The notes beneath the pieces were generated by a model. That model did not search any database. It was not told the origin of the DNA and was given only the letters and a program-made list of their open reading frames with translations. A program made the position numbers and the translations under genes. Shown here piece by piece: positions 1 to 7,325 of a stretch of DNA of 14,266 nucleotides. Positions within the stretch are counted from its first letter, which is position 1. The number at the start of each line of letters is the position of its first letter. Source of the stretch: Coemansia sp. RSA 922 (taxonomy: Eukaryota > Kickxellomycota > Kickxellomycetes > Kickxellales > Kickxellaceae); contig JANBQS010000631.1 of NCBI GenBank assembly GCA_027577415.1, positions 1 to 14,266 of the forward strand, given 5' to 3'.

Positions 1-152
1 CTGTCGGCTTAAATGCGTTAGGAATGGTTTAATTTCCAATAAAAATTATTCTGCCTTTGCTGGATATACAAGAGCTTATTTCTTAAATTATCTGTGCAAG
101 AGATAGTGTTAAAAAATGTATATGTAAGGTGATAGTGCTAAATAGTAGGCTA

Positions 153-2399
153 TTAGTTTGGCGTCACTGGGAGAGGACTCGATTCTGGCTGCTCTGCTGT
201 AGATGGCTCAGCTTTGCATGTGGACAGTGGTGCATTATCCAGATCATCCTCATCATTATCATCGAGGGTATCGTCAGGTGTAGTGTTACCAGTGGCTTCC
301 CGGACGCCACTCATCTTGCCGTCAGCAACATGTCCAATGCTGGCTTGCGAGACAGAACCTATCTGTGTCACAGGAATTGGGAGGGCCGATACCTCGTGCG
401 AGACGCTGCGATAGCGGCTGCCTTGGGGGCTAACAGCACCAACACCAAGTTGCGAGGTCGGTGCTGGCATACCGCCACCGCCGGTCTCAAGCATAGTCAC
501 ACTCATGGTGCTCCCTGAGCGACTGGCATTGATGTAGGGTGCAGCAGTTGGCGAGGCATTGAGCACTGGCGCCGAATGGCCAAGATTAGTGGGCGATTCG
601 GGTAGCGGGGGCGCGCTAAAGCTCCGCGTGAACAAGTTTGCCTCGGTCAGGCTCGGGTCCAAGTCAATAGCATAGCCATAGGCGCCAATACGGGCATAAA
701 ACATGCACAGACGCAGCCGGATAGTCTCCATGTACAAGTCCATTACAGAGCGCGAGGCAAAGATGCCTTGGCGCAGATAGCGCACAAAGCCGTAGAACTC
801 GCAGGCAGCCACTAGTCGGTCGCGGCAGATGGTATCTAGCTGGATCCACTCCGAGTCGGCCTTGAGCCCCATGCGGAAGCGGTAAGTGCATTGGCACTCC
901 CGGCCACAGGCCTGGCAGCCGCTGGGGTTGGCAGCCACTGTGCCGCTGAAGCGCTCCCACAGCATGGCACGACGGTGGCCATCGTTCCGCTCCGCTGCTT
1001 GCTGCTGGCGACGCATCTCTGCAGCTATCTGAGGAGTCATTTCCTCGATCTGCAGTCGATTCGAAGCAATGGCATCAAGTACGTTGCGCGACGAGATGCG
1101 TGGGCGCGGACCAAAGCGTAGGCAGGGCTCGATGTCCTCGTTTATGACGTTCTTTATGTACGGCAGGCTCATGTATGTGGTCGAGCGCGCTGACTGCGCT
1201 TGAGCGGCAAACTCCTTAAACTCTGCCAGCAGCACTTCGTCCAGGCGCACTGGCGACGCGATGACGGGAGAGGCATTGCTCGACTTTGTCCCGGCCATGA
1301 CTACAGCCGTGTGGACAGCCAAGCGGAAGCCCTCGCCGTGCATCGAGCCAGCTGCTCCGCCAGAGGTCAGCACACTGCCGCCGTCACGGCGAAGCGAGCT
1401 GCCGTCTGCGCCAACCTGGTCGCTGAGGTGAGACCCAAAGCTGCCGCGCCTGCTGGGAGCCATAGCGCGCTTCATCAACAATAATTCGTCGTACTCGGCA
1501 CTCATCTGCTCGATGCGCTCCTTGAGCTCTTGCGATTGCATAGTCTCGCCCGCCAACCGCGTTTCCAAGTCAGCAATGATGTGTCGCAAGTGAGCGGCCG
1601 ACTTTTCAGCATCAAACCGTGCCCGCTTTTCCGAAGCTACCATGGTGTTTGCCTCAGTAAAGAGCTTCTGCGTGAGGTCCTCCAGCTCTGCCTCCACGAG
1701 CTCTCGCGAGTGTGCTATTTCGGCCGTCGTGTTCACTTGATCGACAAACTTGTCGTTCATCGCTGACAGGTCGTTCTTAAGCCCAGCAATCATGTCGCGC
1801 TGTCTGTCAATTTTCCGGGCTTGCTCAGAAGTGCGCGTCTCCAAGTCGGCAATATAATCTACATGCCGCGCCTTTTCGTGCGCTAGCTCGTTGATGCGTT
1901 GGGTGGCAATTTCCAAATCCTCCAGCGCGCTGAGCCGCTCGCTGTTCAGCGATGCAAGAATTTCCGGGCGGCCGCCACACAGCCCACAAGAGCCGGGACT
2001 GGCCTTTAGCAGCACACGCTGGCACGCACAAGCCAGATCACACTCATCGGCATTGCGAACCTGGTACTGGCCACTGGCACCTCCGTCAGACAAGCTCTTA
2101 GGCGACGCCGTCCCCGAGTCCGTAGTCGGTGAAGGTTGCTCTGGCTTTGCCGATGTAGCCTCGACGCCAGGAACCGTGGCTGGGTCGATGTTTCTTAGCG
2201 CTAGAGATACATTGCTCAGCTTGTTGTACAAGTTGTCCAGCTCTTGCGTTGTTGTGCTCGCGTTAGCTGCAGAAGCTCTGTCTGCGGGCGAGCTAACAGA
2301 GACCATTGACGCGGATGCCTTATTGTCTGGATGCATTCTTTGGTCCTTGTAAGGCCCAGTACTATAGATAGCGAACGGAACAAAGCCAGGCGTGGCCAT
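153..2399 (-). CDS. SEC2: Sec2-family Rab guanine-nucleotide exchange factor
   Basis: Single-exon frame of 748 residues. Sec2/Rabin8 proteins activate Sec4/Rab8-type GTPases on secretory vesicles and pass them on to the exocyst for polarized exocytosis. A long heptad-rich coiled coil runs from about residue 150 to 310. Within it, residues 235-262 carry the exchange-domain signature (ELEDLTQKLFTEAN followed by MVASEKRAR), the part known in the family to open the GTPase. A second block (about 385-580) resembles the C-terminal domain of Rabin8/GRAB: DIEPCLRF, a CxxC...CxC cluster at 495-504, then CRDRLVAACEFYGFVRYLRQGIF. The first 115 residues and those after 590 are Ser/Pro/Ala-rich and probably disordered, with an acidic run (DDNDEDD) near the C-terminus. 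An extra Cys cluster (C120, C124, C126, C138, C141) precedes the coiled coil. I took the first in-frame ATG; M22 is a possible alternative start. The family call is strong, but the exact partner GTPase is inferred. Confidence 0.9.
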   Translation of the reverse strand: MATPGFVPFAIYSTGPYKDQRMHPDNKASASMVSVSSPADRASAANASTTTQELDNLYNKLSNVSLALRNIDPATVPGVEATSAKPEQPSPTTDSGTASPKSLSDGGASGQYQVRNADECDLACACQRVLLKASPGSCGLCGGRPEILASLNSERLSALEDLEIATQRINELAHEKARHVDYIADLETRTSEQARKIDRQRDMIAGLKNDLSAMNDKFVDQVNTTAEIAHSRELVEAELEDLTQKLFTEANTMVASEKRARFDAEKSAAHLRHIIADLETRLAGETMQSQELKERIEQMSAEYDELLLMKRAMAPSRRGSFGSHLSDQVGADGSSLRRDGGSVLTSGGAAGSMHGEGFRLAVHTAVVMAGTKSSNASPVIASPVRLDEVLLAEFKEFAAQAQSARSTTYMSLPYIKNVINEDIEPCLRFGPRPRISSRNVLDAIASNRLQIEEMTPQIAAEMRRQQQAAERNDGHRRAMLWERFSGTVAANPSGCQACGRECQCTYRFRMGLKADSEWIQLDTICRDRLVAACEFYGFVRYLRQGIFASRSVMDLYMETIRLRLCMFYARIGAYGYAIDLDPSLTEANLFTRSFSAPPLPESPTNLGHSAPVLNASPTAAPYINASRSGSTMSVTMLETGGGGMPAPTSQLGVGAVSPQGSRYRSVSHEVSALPIPVTQIGSVSQASIGHVADGKMSGVREATGNTTPDDTLDDNDEDDLDNAPLSTCKAEPSTAEQPESSPLPVTPN

Positions 2400-3123
2400 T
2401 CAATGAGGAACTGACGTTTGATCCTTTGGGAGAAATAGGGCGGTTCAGGCGACTGTCAACCAAGAGAGGTGGAGAGATAGCGATTAATCACACGTATACA
2501 AGGCAAGTTCGCTAAGATATACTCGGAAAGGTCTGCCGAGGTACTACTCGTGGGTCACTGGGGGAGCGTAGGCTACGTTTGGTTACTGTTGCACGTTAGA
2601 TAGCGCAACAAACACTCGGAATTGCAAAAAATACTCTAGAATTTGAATGGGAATGAAAGATAAAAAATATGCCAGCACTGGTACAAAAATAAAAAGACGG
2701 GTGAAAAAGAAAGCTAAGAATAGTACAGCTGGGGACGAGAAAGAAGCAGAGGAAAGCGCCCTCTTTGTGTGACAAGCACCTTGCCATCATGTGGCACCGC
2801 TCCCTTTCTTTGAGTCGCTTACTGGCCACAGTGTGTGCCTTCTAACGCCACGCCGTCTACTGCTTTTCTCTCCTCCCCACTCGTAGATAAAAGTATCCCA
2901 GGCTGGCGGAGGTGCTAAAAGCACCACATGGAACCGCGTGAACAAAACTTAATTACGCTTGCAAAAGCACAGCCACAGATCGCGCCCATACAACGCTTTG
3001 ATGCATCGACTCGATCACCAACATTATTAATTTTTGGGCCCACTGAAAATTTAGACAGCTTGTAATTGCCACTCCTTTAAATCCTATCAAACACTCCCGC
3101 CAAAACGAAATATTCGCCGCCAT
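2400..3123. promoter_or_regulatory. Divergent intergenic region between SEC2 and PBDC1
   Basis: These 724 bases separate two genes that point away from each other, so they should hold both promoters. No convincing gene is visible. A minus-strand open frame at 2596-2829 has low-complexity Phe/Ser-rich content and looks like chance. A TATA-like AT run (GATAAAAG) lies near 2886-2893, on the PBDC1 side. A small perfect hairpin (GGTGCT-AAA-AGCACC) sits at 2911-2925. No transcription-factor site could be assigned with confidence. Confidence 0.5.
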
Positions 3124-3546
3124 ATGTCGCTTCCAAAGGCTGAAGACACGAGCAACATGCTCGAGATGGAGATGCAATGGGCCGTCAAGGCCATGCACCA
3201 CGCTGAGACGTACATGAAGCTGATCAAAGCTGTTAACTGCAAGAACCTGAAGCTCACACCCATCGATGACGAGCTGTACAACGACTTTATGAAAAACTTT
3301 CCCGATTTGAACGTTGCCAAGCTCGACGAACGCGACTTCAAGTCTGATGTGGCCAAGGCAAAGTGGCGCGAGTTTATGAGCAAGTACGAGCACAAGGTCA
3401 AGGACTACAACTTTGGATCGTTGCTGCGCATCGATTGCACTGGCGACTACTCTGACGAGAACACCATGTTTGCCATGCGGACGCAGTTCTACTGCATTGA
3501 AATCGCCAGAAACAGACAGGGCCTTAATGATGCCCTGAGGCAGTAG
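3124..3546 (+). CDS. PBDC1: PBDC1/Ypl225w (Chp1) family protein, eEF1A chaperone
   Basis: Single exon of 140 residues, close to the size of the compact fungal members. The family name (polysaccharide biosynthesis domain) is misleading. The yeast homologue Ypl225w/Chp1 is known to act co-translationally, helping the GTP-binding domain of elongation factor eEF1A to fold in the cytosol. Family landmarks visible here are EMQWAVKAMHHAETYMKLI (about 16-34), the middle block AKAKWREFMSKY (77-88), YNFGSLLRIDC (95-105), and the C-terminal YSDENTMFAMRTQF plus IEIARNRQG (109-133). No signal peptide or membrane segment is seen. The protein stops soon after the conserved core and lacks the acidic repeat tail of the human protein. 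The start is the first ATG and fits the family N-terminus. The identification is secure; the chaperone role is transferred from yeast. Confidence 0.92.
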   Translation: MSLPKAEDTSNMLEMEMQWAVKAMHHAETYMKLIKAVNCKNLKLTPIDDELYNDFMKNFPDLNVAKLDERDFKSDVAKAKWREFMSKYEHKVKDYNFGSLLRIDCTGDYSDENTMFAMRTQFYCIEIARNRQGLNDALRQ

Positions 3547-3998
3547 ACCAAGCATTCCCTCCCCCCCCCAAATATAATGAATTTTATTCAGCATATGAGT
3601 GATTACGAATCAGAGCGCAGCTAATAATTGAATCAAGTACATGCGTGGTCTGCATTTGCCACTTTATCAATTGAATATTGCTGCCCCTTTCAGATGCGGA
3701 CATCATACGGAAAATCCGCCTCGAAATACTTTGCCAAGACATTACCCACACAAGTAGTGGCCTCAAGGGTAGGGGGTGTGAAAGGCCGCCTTTTGCCTTC
3801 TTTTACTACAAACGGCGGCCCGCTTTGATTTTGCAATGCCTGCTTTCTGACCTTTCTGGCATTCGCGCTGCACCTCTTATCCCCCTTCTAGCAGCTCTTC
3901 TTCCTTCGCCGTCTTCTCTTCTCTTCTCCACTATTCTCCATTCGTTTTAAACTTTATTGCCAAGCCAACGCATTTTTACACACCTTTCAAGCCACACC
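3547..3998. promoter_or_regulatory. PBDC1 3' end and promoter/leader of CML1
   Basis: This 452-base gap starts with the PBDC1 3' flank: a C9 run at 3561-3569 and AT-rich polyadenylation-like sequence around 3571-3590. It ends in a strongly pyrimidine-rich stretch (about 3880-3940, repeated TCTTC/CTTCTC), typical of a fungal leader just before the CML1 ATG. On the minus strand, 3690-3887 is open for 65 codons and is followed by an AATAAA-like sequence; I cannot match the peptide to a family and treat it as unproven. Confidence 0.5.
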
Positions 3999-4775
3999 AT
4001 GGTAAGTACTTTTTTTTCTTTCTTTCGCCTGTTGTACGACACTAGGTGCAAGCTTTTCTCTGCCATTGCTACTACGGGTCACGCAATGTACTCATTTTGA
4101 TGCATGCCTTTTGTTTCCTTCGTTATTGTGTAGCCTAGCGAAAACCTAACCCCTGAGCAGATAGCCGAGTACCAAGAGGCCTTCGCTCTATTTGACAAGG
4201 ATGGCGATGGCTCTATCACTGCCAAAGAGCTAGGCGCTGTATTGAGAGCAGCTGGCCAGAATCCAACCGATGCTGAGCTTCGGGATATGGTTAACGAGCT
4301 TGATGTGGATGGCAACGGCACAATCGATTTTGAGGAGTTTCTTGCTTTGATGGAGAGCCATTCCACTGAAAACAGCGAAGAAGGGGAACTCTGGGATGCC
4401 TTCAGAATCTTTGACAAGGACAATAATGGCTTCATCAACAAGAGCGAGCTACATCTAGCTATGGCCAACCTCGGCGAAACGATGACTGATGAAGAGATCG
4501 ATGCCATGATTCGGGAGGCTGATTCCGATAACGATGGACATATTGACTTTAAGGAGTTTGTCAAGCTGATGCGGGGTGACGTGGCCGCCGCTGCCCCGCC
4601 AGCCCCAGTTCAACCCGCAGTACCAGGCAAGCCAGTTGCAGTTCAACCAGTCGCAGCCGGAAAGCCAGTGGCTGCCCAACCAGCAGTGATCGGCAAACCG
4701 GCGGCCGTCGAGGAGAGAGAGACTGCTGACTTTGTCCCCATCTCGTCTAACAACCATGCCGCGCATGCCGCGTAG
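3999..4775 (+). CDS. Calmodulin-like protein with repeat-bearing C-terminal tail (CML1)
   Basis: Spliced gene: exon 1 is only the ATG (3999-4001), and exon 2 is 4134-4775, giving 214 residues. The phase-0 intron after the start codon is a common calmodulin gene structure, and the joined N-terminus ([18 protein letters not shown]) matches calmodulin. Four EF-hand loops look complete: 22-33 ([12 protein letters not shown]), 58-69 ([12 protein letters not shown]), 95-106 ([12 protein letters not shown]) and 131-142 ([12 protein letters not shown]). All have acidic or Asn ligands at 1, 3 and 5, Gly at 6 and Glu at 12. Calmodulins are cytosolic/nuclear calcium sensors that bind target helices. The usual protein ends near residue 149. 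This one continues for about 65 residues of Ala/Pro/Val-rich sequence with three 11-residue GKP repeats, ending NNHAAHAA. It is the closest of the three to calmodulin, but whether it is the essential calmodulin of this genome cannot be decided from this window. Confidence 0.9.
4002..4133 (+). other. Intron of CML1 (132 bp, phase 0)
   Basis: Donor GTAAGT follows the ATG directly. A T-rich tract precedes the acceptor TTATTGTGTAG. Removing it joins Met to the calmodulin N-terminus. Apart from the acceptor end, it shares little with the introns of CML2 and CML3. Confidence 0.88.
4608..4706 (+). repeat. Three imperfect 33-bp (11-residue) tandem repeats in the CML1 tail
   Basis: Three consecutive in-frame units read [22 protein letters not shown] and [11 protein letters not shown] (residues 160-192). 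The repeat is clear at the protein level and looser at the DNA level. It makes a flexible, basic/Pro-rich extension after EF4. Its role is unknown; a linker or partner-binding tail is only a guess. Confidence 0.9.
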
Positions 4776-5234
4776 TGGATTGCTTTCACTTTGTTCTATT
4801 TTGCTTCATCAAATTCACGCTACCAAAGCTTTTGTAACGACATCAATATATGTATTTCCTGTCAACTAATTGCTATTTTCTTTATAGTTTCTTGCGAAAA
4901 GTTTAATATCTTGGTTTTGGCTTTTCAGCTCATGACTATAGAACATTGATGGTTTGCTATTTACGTAATCCTTGCCGAGCTATATTTTCCTCTAACTATA
5001 TTGTTATTCCTAGCAAACTACGACGCATACAACTGAAATATACACAATGCTGCATGATAAAAATGGCGAGCTTTGCTACTATCGTTCCGTTTTAGCTTTC
5101 ACACGGCTGCAAGAATGCGGGGAAAGGGTATTAAGACGCCTGTTTATATTAAACTCAAGCGAGATGCAGCCACCCCCTCCTTTCAAGCTCAGCTTTTTCT
5201 TTACCTAATTTTTCCAAACGCCTTCAAGCTCACT
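4776..5234. promoter_or_regulatory. Spacer between CML1 and CML2 with CML2 upstream region
   Basis: The first 300 bases are AT-rich with no coding signal and hold the CML1 3' flank. From about 5094 the sequence matches the region upstream of CML3 (start of the duplicated unit). It includes a TATA-like TTTATATTAAA near 5144-5154 and a pyrimidine-rich stretch (about 5174-5215) before the ATG. An upstream ATG at 5115 is in frame with the CML2 start, with no stop between. Confidence 0.5.
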
Positions 5235-5854
5235 ATGGTAAGCTCTTTCCATGTCAGGATATCCTGACATTTTGCACCAGGTTTCTTGCTCCGTGGTTCT
5301 TGACGAATTTATACAAGCTCTATGTGTTGTTTTGACAAGTGTTTTAAACACGATACATGTTTATGAGCATCTTGGTCACTATTGTATAGGCCAGCAAACC
5401 ACCAACCAACGAGAAGCAAATTGCAGAATATCGCGCGGCCTTTGCTCGGTTCGACAAGGATGGCGATGGCAACATTGCCACTGCGGATCTGAAAGAGACA
5501 CTGATAGCAGCTGGTCAAACCCCGTCGGATGAAGAGGTCCAAGCCATGTGCAAAAAATTAGATGATGATGGTAGCGGCACAGTCGACTTGGAAGAGGTCC
5601 TTGCTCTAATGCAGAAAAAAGCCCCTTCGTTCCACTCAAAGAAAACCATCAGGGAAGCCATCAAGAGCAACTTCAAAATCTTTGACAAGGATGGCGATAG
5701 GCGTATCTCGCTAGTGGAGCTGTACGAGACCCTAGCCCAAATTGATAATAATCTTACTGATAGGGAAATTCGCCAGATGATCGCTGCGTCTGATACCAAC
5801 AAGGACGGTCTAGTTAGCTACGAAGCGTTTCTCAAGGTGAATAACATCAAGTGA
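5235..5854 (+). CDS. Divergent calmodulin-like protein with damaged C-lobe EF hands (CML2)
   Basis: Exon 1 is the ATG (5235-5237), and exon 2 is 5390-5854, giving 155 residues starting MASKPPTNEKQIAEYRAAF. Loop 1 (23-34) ends in Asp rather than Glu at position 12, as in CML3. Loop 2 (59-70, DDDGSGTVDLEE) looks intact. Loop 3 (100-111, DKDGDRRISLVE) has Arg in place of the invariant Gly6. Loop 4 (136-147, DTNKDGLVSYEA) has Ala at position 12, where the bidentate Glu ligand belongs. The linker between loops 2 and 3 is four residues longer than in CML3 and strongly basic (QKKAPSFHSKKTIREAIK), whereas the CML3 linker is acidic. The frame is uninterrupted, so it is not an obvious pseudogene. I infer weak or absent calcium binding in the C-lobe and altered target choice. 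An in-frame upstream ATG (5115) would add 40 residues, but I prefer 5235 because it matches the paralogues. Confidence 0.85.
5238..5389 (+). other. Intron of CML2 (152 bp, phase 0)
   Basis: Donor GTAAGC directly after the ATG, acceptor TATTGTATAG. It aligns with the CML3 intron along most of its length (shared TATGTTGTTTTGACAAG-like and GAGCATCTTGGTC blocks). It contains a perfect 20-bp palindrome. Confidence 0.85.
5251..5270. repeat. Perfect 20-bp palindrome in the CML2 intron
   Basis: The sequence reads ATGTCAGGAT followed by ATCCTGACAT, which is its own reverse complement over all 20 bases. It begins 14 bases inside the intron. The matching CML3 stretch (6470-6488) has lost one base and carries changes, so symmetry is broken there. 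Confidence 0.95.
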
Positions 5855-6453
5855 GAACTACCATTTACGACACGTAACTAGTCGACATAGTCTGTTCTTT
5901 TCTACTAAAGCTATAAGGCAGCGTCATTAAATTCTGCCAGTCCATTTCCTATCAGCGATAAAATGAAGGTCTCCTCACGCCAGGTACGCCCTTTTAGATC
6001 CTCCCCTTCTGGCGAGGATGGTCTGGTGACCCGACTTTTCTGCGTGGCTGTCTGTGCGCAAATAGGATCCGCAATGGCTCAGTAGTCGTCTTTTTTTTGC
6101 ACCTCATTGCCTAAAAAAGTTATACCCTCCAATTTTCTTCACATATTCGCAAGCTCCAACTCAAAACTTTTCAAGCCCTTTCTACTCCACAGCCTTTCAG
6201 TTGTAGACATAGACATGCCCAGAGACCACTACAAGTTCTAAGTTGGCGAGGGTCTCCTGCGGCGACAAAGTTGGAACATGTCTTTGTTCCTAGCATTCTA
6301 TTTTTGCTTTCACGCAGCTGCGAGGATGAGGGGAAAGGGCGTTAAGGCACCTGTTTCTGTTAAATTCAAGCGAGATGCCGCTGCTCCCTTTCAAGTTCAG
6401 CTTTCTCCTCTCTGCATAATTTTTTTTTTTTCACAAACGCCTTCAACGTCAAT
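5855..6453. promoter_or_regulatory. Spacer between CML2 and CML3, with a unique insert and CML3 upstream region
   Basis: Three parts are visible. Up to about 5974 is the CML2 3' flank, shared with the CML3 3' flank. From about 5975 to 6305 is sequence not found at the matching place before CML2. It includes a T8 run, a pyrimidine-rich leader-like stretch (6120-6200) and a tiny open frame ATG...TAA at 6215-6241 (8 codons). From 6306 on is the upstream block shared with CML2, followed by a T-rich run (6420-6431) before the CML3 ATG. No gene could be supported. Confidence 0.5.
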
Positions 6454-7062
6454 ATGGTAAGCCCTTTCTATGTCATATATCCTAACATTTTGCACTACCT
6501 TGCTTGCTCTGCAGTTCCTGAAAAATATCTACAGGCTCCATATGTTGTTTTGACAAGCGAGTCTTAAACACGATACAAATTTCTGAGCATCTTGGTCGCT
6601 ATTGTGTAGTCCAACAAACCAACCAACGAGGAGCAAATTGCAGAGTATCGCAAGGCCTTTGCTCAGTTCGACAAGGATGGCGATGGCAAAATTACCAGCG
6701 AGGATTTGAAAGCAGCACTGTTAGCAGTTGGCCAAACCCCGTCGGATGAAGAGGTTCAAGACATGCTGAACGAATTAGATGCGGATGGTAGCGGCACTGT
6801 CGACCTTAAAGAGTTCCTTGATCTGATGCAGCGACAGGCCTCTGAGTGCGACGAGGAGGAGACCCTCAAGGCAACCTTCAACGTATTTGACAAGAACGGC
6901 GATGGGCGTATCTCGCCAGAGGAGCTGCGCGAGGCCCTAACCCAATTTGGCAATAATATTACTGATGAGGATATTGACGGTATGATTGCGGCGGCTGATA
7001 CCAACGAGGACGGTCTAGTTAGCTACGAGGAGTTTGCCAAGGTGATGAAAGACGGCAAGTGA
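6454..7062 (+). CDS. Calmodulin-like EF-hand protein (CML3)
   Basis: Exon 1 is the ATG (6454-6456), and exon 2 is 6610-7062, giving 151 residues, the normal calmodulin length. It starts MSNKPTNEEQIAEYRKAF. Loops are 22-33 (DKDGDGKITSED, Asp instead of Glu at position 12), 58-69 (DADGSGTVDLKE), 95-106 (DKNGDGRISPEE) and 131-142 (DTNEDGLVSYEE). Gly6 is present in all four, and Glu12 in the last three. It should therefore be a working calcium sensor with a possibly Mg-tolerant first loop. The linker between lobes is acidic (SECDEEETLK). It differs from standard calmodulin at many positions, so calmodulin-like is safer than calmodulin. It is the more conservative of the duplicated pair. An upstream ATG at 6326 lies in another frame and overlaps the start; if it is transcribed it could lower translation. 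Confidence 0.88.
6457..6609 (+). other. Intron of CML3 (153 bp, phase 0)
   Basis: Donor GTAAGC after the ATG, acceptor TATTGTGTAG. Clearly homologous to the CML2 intron, with small insertions and deletions. The palindrome of the CML2 intron is imperfect here. Confidence 0.85.
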
Positions 7063-7325
7063 TAACTACCACTTACGACATGTAGCTAGTCGAGATAGTC
7101 TTCTTTTCTACTAAAACGTCATTAAACTTTGCCAGGCCATTTCTCCATTGCCGATCAAATCAAGTTCTCCGCCTGATGTGGGCGCATGATAGAAATTCAT
7201 CATCAGCTTTCCCCACGCTGGACACACTTTTCTTCTTTACATCCTCTTTACGCTATTCTTAATTATTTGCCTCTTACGCTTTGACATATCCGAGTTTCTA
7301 CACGGCGCTCTACTTACAGGATATA

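Larger units (their letters stand above)
5094..5974 (+). repeat. Tandem duplication unit A (contains CML2)
   Basis: This stretch aligns with 6306-7170 along its whole length: the upstream block beginning GCTTTCAC, the ATG-plus-intron structure, the coding exon, and the 3' flank (ACTACCAnTTACGACAnGTA, TTCTTTTCTACTAAA, CGTCATTAAA). The ends are approximate, placed by eye. Because introns and both flanks are shared, this was a DNA-level segmental duplication, not retrocopying. Confidence 0.85.
6306..7170 (+). repeat. Tandem duplication unit B (contains CML3)
   Basis: Direct-repeat partner of 5094-5974, covering upstream block, ATG, intron, coding exon and about 110 bases of 3' flank. Boundaries were set by eye and could shift by tens of bases. 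Confidence 0.85.

Noticed and set aside
1..152. Possible gene at the left edge
   Set aside because: AT-rich 3' flank of SEC2 with no frame of note.
2596..2829. Minus-strand open frame of 77 codons in the SEC2-PBDC1 spacer
   Set aside because: Phe/Ser-rich low-complexity translation produced by A/T- and purine-rich DNA; no domain, no splice partner, and it sits in a divergent promoter region.
5235..5854. CML2 as a pseudogene
   Set aside because: Splice sites, start, stop and the full frame are intact. Residue changes sit at functional positions but do not break the gene, so divergence is the better reading.
5963..6085. Plus-strand 40-codon frame after CML2
   Set aside because: Short, starts inside the duplicated 3' flank where the CML3 copy has no matching ATG, and the peptide is unrecognised.
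6215..6241. Eight-codon frame ATG...TAA read as a gene start
   Set aside because: Too short to support; could be a uORF or a captured gene leader, but nothing in the sequence decides this. Kept only as part of the insert finding.
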